The notes beneath the pieces were generated by a model, which saw only the letters and a list, made by a program, of their open reading frames with translations, did no database searches and was not told the DNA's origin. From Asterias amurensis (taxonomy: Eukaryota; Echinodermata; Asteroidea; Forcipulatida; Asteriidae), in the NCBI RefSeq assembly GCF_032118995.1, contig NC_092651.1, forward strand, positions 17,220,349 through 17,284,348: a stretch of DNA of 64,000 bases, in the 5' to 3' direction. Below, in pieces: positions 58,246 through 64,000 of the stretch. The position numbers and the translations under genes were made by a program. The stretch's first letter is position 1; each line of letters opens with the position of its first letter.

Positions 58246-58455
58246 GTTATTCTTTTAGGATTAATTTTCTTCAGACGCCCATGTCTGAATTGTATTTTAA
58301 TATTTAAAACAATTCACCTGCTTCATTTTAATTGTATAGATTTCAAACTAAACACTTTAAACTGGTAAAATATCACTACATTGTCATCCCAAAACTAGAC
58401 CTATAATCACTATACCTCTCAAGTAAGTTAATAAAACATTGCTGTTTATCCAACA

Positions 58456-59700
58456 TTTCGTGTCTTCTTTATAGTTTTCTTGGAGTCTTCTGATTTCCCC
58501 CTCTTTTTTTCTTGGTTTTGTTTTGATCTTTATTGTTTACATTGCTCTCAAAGTTTCGATAGAAAAATAGTTAAACTTTGTTGTTTCCTTTGGTTTTCAG
58601 TGGTTTTTTTCTGGTTTTTGGAGATCGTTTTGTCGTGTGTGTATTTCATCATTGAAAACTTGAAACATTGAATTGAAAATTGATGGAATCTATAGAGCCC
58701 CCCCCCTTGTAATGTTTGGTCTCCATGGTTTGAGATGGTTTGATAGCTCTACGGTGTACACAAACAAACGTGTGAATAGAAGCCTAAACATTGCTCCAGT
58801 TTTGTCGACCTTTATCTCAAATTTACTTATAGAGGGCGCTCTTAGGTTTTTCTGTGAGGCATTTTGTGGATAATTGACGGGACGTTCACTTAACTGGATC
58901 CAATCAAGGAGAGTTTTGCCCGGGAAATACTGTCAACCAAGAAAATAATGGTAGCTTTTTTGTAATCATCACTTTAACTTACAATATTTTTCCTGCTGGA
59001 CTCGGTTTTGGTTTCAACAATGATTCTTATTTATAGGCATACCGAATAAATTAGACCACCTGGATATTACAGGAATTAAAAGGTCACATGAAAATGTTAA
59101 ACACCAGTCAAATATGTGCCCCCAACCCAATCTATCTAAAAATTCATAAACTATTCAATCAAAAACGCGAGCAGACGATAACTTCCCTTAAACATTATAA
59201 CGGTCATTTCAATCAACCGAAGTCTTTCATACGGGCAATCAAAAAAGAACTGACTCCAACTGCACGCCACAAAACATCATGCTGATGCGCGCGCATCCCA
59301 AAACTTTTTAATGTGAACTTTTTGGCGTTCGCGCGCGTCCGTGTGCATTTTAGGTTGCTGTCTGTCATCATGTCTGTGTGTGTCGTGGGTCGTACTTCCT
59401 TCTGAGAGAAAACTGTAAGTTGACATTGAATTGTATTCTTCTTCAATGCCTCTCCGGCAAATCTTCTTCAAACATGATTCATGTATTATGACAGAAGGTC
59501 TCACTTAGACAGAGTAAGCATTTAGAAAATTAGTTTACCTTTTTATTACCACGTAGGCCTACAAATTTATATTTTTAACAGACAGCGACAGTCAGACTCA
59601 GCATGCTCAGTAGGCCTATCATCATCATGAGCAATTGTTTGTTTTGATTGATGACTTTCTGGCTTGCTGAGTATTCATTAATCATGTTAACATGGTTATA
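58456..59700. other. Gene-free interval
   Basis: No exon or repeat family is recognised beyond a short poly-C (about 58699). Open frames on both strands lack recognisable content. Confidence 0.4.
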
Positions 59701-60647
59701 GACCTTATAATTAGGGATATCCTCTGCTTACCAGTTATCACGCTATTATGCCTTTTTCTTTGAATTGGGAAAAAAATAATGATGCCATAGTTATAGTAGG
59801 AGGTCCTGTTTTCGAGGTGTCCCTAATATCGTGGCAAATCTTTTACCTCTCTGTGCGTGATGTAAACAGTCCCTAGATAAAAATTGTGTGGTTTTATTTA
59901 CCAAGCAAAGAGTCTCCTCTTCTTTGACTAAAACTTAGAAACACGTAAGGCTCCACTGGTCATTTGCACTTGTAAATGCAAAAAGTTTGGTATTTTAGGC
60001 ATTTCTACAAGGTACAAAAATATGTCATAATGTTGAGGCCATATAAAAATATTTGCCCACCGAAAAAGTTTCACCAAACACTATTTCAATTCACAATTCA
60101 TGATGATCAAAATCATGTGACTGAATGTTTTGCTGAGCATTCTTGAAAAAAAATACCGAGGCTTGAAGAAGCCATGTGCCTTATATCATTTTCTAGTATT
60201 TTTGGAGATTTTTATTTTGTAACCCTCGTATCAATACTATTATTTATATTAAAATTTAAACATCAGCTTGTTGATTCAATATCACTGTTTATTTATACGC
60301 TTTATTATAAATATTGAGAAAAAAAATAGAAAAAAAAAATAAATAGAAATCAGATTTTGAAGCCAGTAATTATTCACACTTTTTATTATAAATATTTTTT
60401 TTTTTTTTTTTTCCAAGTTACCATGGTAATTTAAAAAATTTAATAAAAAATATCTTAAATAAAATGAAGGCAACTACTGGCTATACAGTCATACACAGAG
60501 TCTCAAAGAACACTTGCAGTCACTGCAGATGTTGCTTCCATGTATGGCTTCACCGGGAAACCATACTTTCTCGTTTGCCGTGAAAACAGGAAAAACTCAA
60601 AACAAATGGGGCCAGTTGAAGTCATCCAAGATCGGTGTGTGGTGTGA

Positions 60648-60883
60648 ACATTTCAATGTCCATCAAGTTTTAATACATGTTTGCATACTTCATATTAACA
60701 AATGAAGATAATTAGGGCATCGGTTGATATATTGCATCATTATTTTTCTCCCAATTCAGAGAAAAAGGCATAATAGCGTGATAACTGGTAAGCAGAGGAT
60801 ATATCAACCGATGCCCTAATTATCTTCATTTGTTAATACGAAGTATGCAAACATGTATTAAAACTTGATGGACATTGAAATGT
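60648..60883. repeat. 236-base hairpin element
   Basis: The arms 60648-60732 and 60799-60883 are near-perfect inverses (ACATTTCAATGTCC outside, GGTTGATATAT/ATATATCAACC inside) around a loop of about 66 bases. The loop sequence recurs inverted at about 59716-59790 (TCCTCTGCTTACCAGTTATC, TTTGAATTGGG). This shows a mobile or duplicated unit. Confidence 0.8.
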
Positions 60884-61000
60884 AAAACATGTAAAATAAG
60901 TGGTGCGGTGTATGTTAACATTAACAATGATTGTTATTTTTTTTTTATTGTTCATTGTTGTTTAGTTAGGCATGTTAGGCGTAGCTAGCTAGGTAGTATA

Positions 61001-61173
61001 CAAATATTGACTGTTTCGAGTGCTATGGTTAAAACTATGACTCCCGAGGTGATCCCCGGGAGCGTTCTATTTTCCCGAGGCGAAGCCGAGGGAAAATAGA
61101 ACGCTATGGGGATCACCGAGGGAGTCATAGTTTTAACCATTGCACGAGTAAAACTAAAAGCAGTCAATATTTG
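61001..61173. repeat. 173-base foldback with GAACGCT...AGCGTTC core
   Basis: CAAATATTGACTG at the left and CAGTCAATATTTG at the right. The arms continue with GTTAAAACTATGACTCCC and its inverse, and AGCGTTCTATTTTCCC and its inverse, around GAGGCGAAGCCGAG. GGGGTGTTATA-type motifs lie at 61177-61187 (inverted) and about 61502-61512, and may mark the ends of a larger element. Confidence 0.8.
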
Positions 61174-61593
61174 TTTTATAACACCCCAAACATTTCTAAA
61201 TACTGTACTATTATTATTAAGTTACTTACAGACCTGAATGCTACAATCCATGGACAACGCGAATACAGATTGCAAACACTTTTACTGTGCTGCATGTAGT
61301 GTCGTGCAATCCGAAATGGTTACAGACTATTAATTTATCATCCTCGTACACGCAACGATTGTCTGGGTACTGCACGCCGTGTGCTAGTCTTCGGACTAGC
61401 GCATGGCAAACCGACGCACTATCACACAGCCGTCGTCTAGCAAAACTAAGACATGTCATGTGACGCCCTCTAAACCAATGAGCAGGCAGAATTCTTGCAA
61501 GGGGTGTTATACTAGGTAGTAGAGTGTAGTACAGTATCGTAGCGTCATACGTTATCGACCCTCATATGTTTTCGGTCCCCAACTTTGACTCTT

Positions 61594-63340
61594 GTTTACC
61601 GCGAGATTGTGCAAGCTGCACCGGTGACAGAAGCTATGCAGTTTACTCACAGTCTGTATTTTCATCAGGCTTAATCATGCTGAAAAAAAAGTTTCCTGTC
61701 GTTGGTTATGCTCAAACATTTATAAAATGATTGATTTTTGGTACTAATCACTAGCGCATTATTATGCCAACATTCAAATGAGTCAAAGAAACATCATCCA
61801 ACCTCAAAAGTTCAAAACAAAATTACTATCTGCTAGATTGAGTTTCATTGTGCTTTAGTCACTAGATGGATCACGTGAGGTGGTTACTACATGTATTTGG
61901 GATTCTATGGTGTGCCAATATGGGGAAAATATTAAAATATTTTAGGTGAAAATTACCCCCAATTTTTTTTGGGGGATTTACTGAATACTGTAATAAATTC
62001 CGATAAGCGTAATAAATATTAAGTCTACATTAAAGAGAAAATATCATAGATCGGTTTCTTATCTCCTGAAACCAAACATTACTGGTCTGAAATGGGGGAA
62101 AACGGATTGTTATGAAGTGTGTGTGTTTCAAGGGGGGGGGTGGGGTGTTTTACTTTCATGCCTTATGATATCTCTGGATTCTAATTAGCCAAAATGCCTT
62201 AGGACAAAAATGTAATTAAATTTGTTAAGCAGTAATTGAATAATATTTTTGATTTATTTTGCACGTCATACAAGCTTCTGAATATTCAATAAAATACCAA
62301 CCAATGAAAGGTGTGAAAACATGTGACATTGCTCCAATGTCGTGCATGCACAAGCACTGTTAATGGCGGACTGTCTCTCGCAACATAAAACCAAAACTTG
62401 AAAAATTTCAACACACCGTGAAGTGTAAGTGTTATAGTTAATAAAAATTGGATAGATGATTTGAAAAAAAATATTTAGTTTTGGTTTTTATTCCTGTTTA
62501 CCGCGAGACTGTGCAACTGCAAGCTTCACCAGTGACAGAAGCTCTGCCTGCCTCTGCTGTTTATAGGGGCCTACTCACAGTCTGTATTTTTGTCAGGCTT
62601 AATCATGCTGAGAATAAAGTTTCCTGTCGTATGTTATGCTCAAACATTGGTAAAATGATGAGTTTTTGGTATAAGTCACTAACGCATTATTATCATTATG
62701 CCAACAATTAAAAGAGTCTAAAGAAACATCATCCAACCTCTAACTAAGACTAAATTTCAAAACAAAATTATCATCTGCTAGATTGAGTTTCATTCTCCTT
62801 AGTCACTAGATGGATCACGAGATGTGGTTGCTATTTGGGATTCTATGGTCATGATGGTGTGCCAATGTGGGGGGGAAATATAAGAAGAAAAAAAATATGT
62901 CTACATTAGGGAGATAATAATAACAGATTGGTTTCTTACTTCTGAAACCAAACATTGCTGGTCTGAAATGGGGAGTGTTTGTGCTTCATGGGGTTGAGGT
63001 GTTTTACTGTCATGCCTTGCGATATCTCCGGACTAACCAAGTAGCCATATATATATGTCTTGGGACAAAAATGTAATTAGATTTGTTTAATAGTAATTAA
63101 ATGAGCTTTTTTATTTATTTTGCACGCCATAATAGCTTCTGAATATTCAATAAAATACCAAACAATGAAAGGTTTGAAAACATGACGTCGCTCCAATGTC
63201 ACACATGCATCAGCACTGTAAATTGTGGATTATCTCTCCCAACAGAAAAACAACATTTTTAAGATTTCAACACACAGTGAAGTGTTACTGTCATTGTAAA
63301 CAAGTTGGATAATAATTTTTTTTAAATTCTCGAAGTTTTT
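61594..63340. repeat. 0.9 kb direct tandem duplication
   Basis: Unit 1 starts GTTTACCGCGAGATTGTGC (61594) and unit 2 GTTTACCGCGAGACTGTGC (62496), period 902. Shared blocks in order include CACAGTCTGTATTTT, AAGAAACATCATCCAACCTC, TAGATTGAGTTTCATT, TCACTAGATGGATCACG, CTTCTGAATATTCAATAAAA and TTTCAACACAC. Divergence with small indels is visible throughout, so it is not recent. No coding capacity is conserved between the units. Confidence 0.85.
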
Positions 63341-63799
63341 TATTGTGAACAATTTTCCTGTTATCCTACTGAAAACACATGACACCAGGATACAGTTTAC
63401 GGATCCTGATAATATACATGGTCAATATCGTGGTTACCCCAACCCAACATGCCAACATGCCCAAGGCTTCCAACCAACCTTATTCATTTAATGTTTAATG
63501 ATTAAATAAATTTTGTGCACGGTACGGCCAAAGGCACCAAAGTTGACTCCAGCCAGGCACAAAATATACAAAATAAAATAAAAACATTTTCCATGTTCAA
63601 TCTTTGCAACAGTTACCCACCAATTTTTGTACATCATATACAACAAGTTGTTATATTTGAGACAAATGGTGTAAACTTGAAATTGGTTGGTAGCAGGTGC
63701 CGGGTGCCATAGTAAAAGAACACAAAATTTGTGTGGGTTTTTTCATTATTTTGTGCCAGGAGTCAACAAATCTAATAATATCTGGATCAAATTTACTTT

Positions 63800-63865
63800 T
63801 GAAGATGGAATGGTGAGCGAAGCTCAGAATTTTGCGTTAAGCAGAGTCATGAAATGGGCCCAGAT
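63800..63865. repeat. End fragment of CCAATTTCATAGAGC MITE
   Basis: GCGTTAAGCAGAGTCATGAAATGGGCCCAG matches in outline the right end of the family in two short blocks (TTAAGCAGAG, TCATGAAATGGGCCC). The rest is missing. Confidence 0.45.
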
Positions 63866-64000
63866 TAAATTATTATTTTATAACAAAAGTGGTTAAATTG
63901 TCATGAGATCAATCATTAATAGAGACAAATACACTTTCTATCATTAATAGAGACAAATACACTTTGAATGCAACTTGTCTAGCTGCCTTTATTGCTGTGG

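Larger units (their letters stand above)
50431..58455 (+). other. Probable long AT-rich 3' UTR of TFAP4
   Basis: No coding exon is seen after the TGA at 50428-50430. AATAAA at 58430-58435 followed by CATT and a TGTGTCTT stretch is the best poly(A) site, which would give an 8 kb UTR. Earlier AATAAA-type signals could give shorter forms. Repeats inside are G tracts (52217, 52441), foldbacks (54341, 57765), a TTAA MITE (56727) and a MITE (58067). 53.4-56.7 kb is almost repeat-free and very AT-rich. Confidence 0.35.

Overview
The window is nuclear DNA of a marine invertebrate, most likely an echinoderm and perhaps a sea star. The grounds are spliced deuterostome-type genes, a high density of short foldback and MITE-type repeats, and tRNA-derived SINEs. 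The exact species is an inference. Four protein-coding genes can be read exon by exon: two tandem HMGB-type chromatin genes on the + strand (CDS 4107-6159 and 9771-13994), the exosome subunit gene EXOSC9 on the - strand (CDS 22787-32144, 12 coding exons, 475 aa), and the bHLH-leucine-zipper factor gene TFAP4 on the + strand (CDS 34291-50430, 5 coding exons, 339 aa). Every splice junction used has a GT donor and AG acceptor, and all phases close.

Layout. 1-900: no gene seen. 940-1234: CCAAT-box promoter and probable non-coding first exon of the first HMGB gene. 4107-6159: HMGB-a. 6160-9750: its 3' UTR and a spacer with a palindromic repeat array. 9771-13994: HMGB-b, with a relic copy of its third coding exon in the preceding intron. 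14000-15815: HMGB-b 3' UTR. 15.8-22.6 kb: gene-free, with a minisatellite and a three-deep nest of transposable elements. 22.6-32.15 kb: EXOSC9, its introns full of mobile elements. 32.15-34.29 kb: the head-to-head EXOSC9/TFAP4 interval, holding a second copy of the palindromic array, long G tracts and CAGCTG sites. 34.3-50.4 kb: TFAP4 with a 10.7 kb first intron. 50.4-58.45 kb: probable very long AT-rich TFAP4 3' UTR. 58.5-64 kb: gene-free, with large hairpins and a 0.9 kb tandem duplication.

How the genes relate. The two HMGB genes share exon structure and phases and clearly arose by tandem duplication. They encode two HMG boxes followed by a 20-serine tail ending in DEE, instead of the acidic tail of vertebrate HMGB1. 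EXOSC9 (3' RNA processing and decay) and TFAP4 (E-box transcription factor) are functionally unrelated but share a divergent upstream region.

No bacterial-type operon, CRISPR array or new enzymatic system is present. The most unusual non-genic signals are the arrays of about 30-bp palindromes (CGGACAC..TTGCATATGCAA..GTGTCCG) found upstream of genes at two sites, the nested element at 18652-21135, a foldback element with a perfect 9-bp target duplication at 27116-27842, and at least four unrelated MITE families inserted at TTAA.
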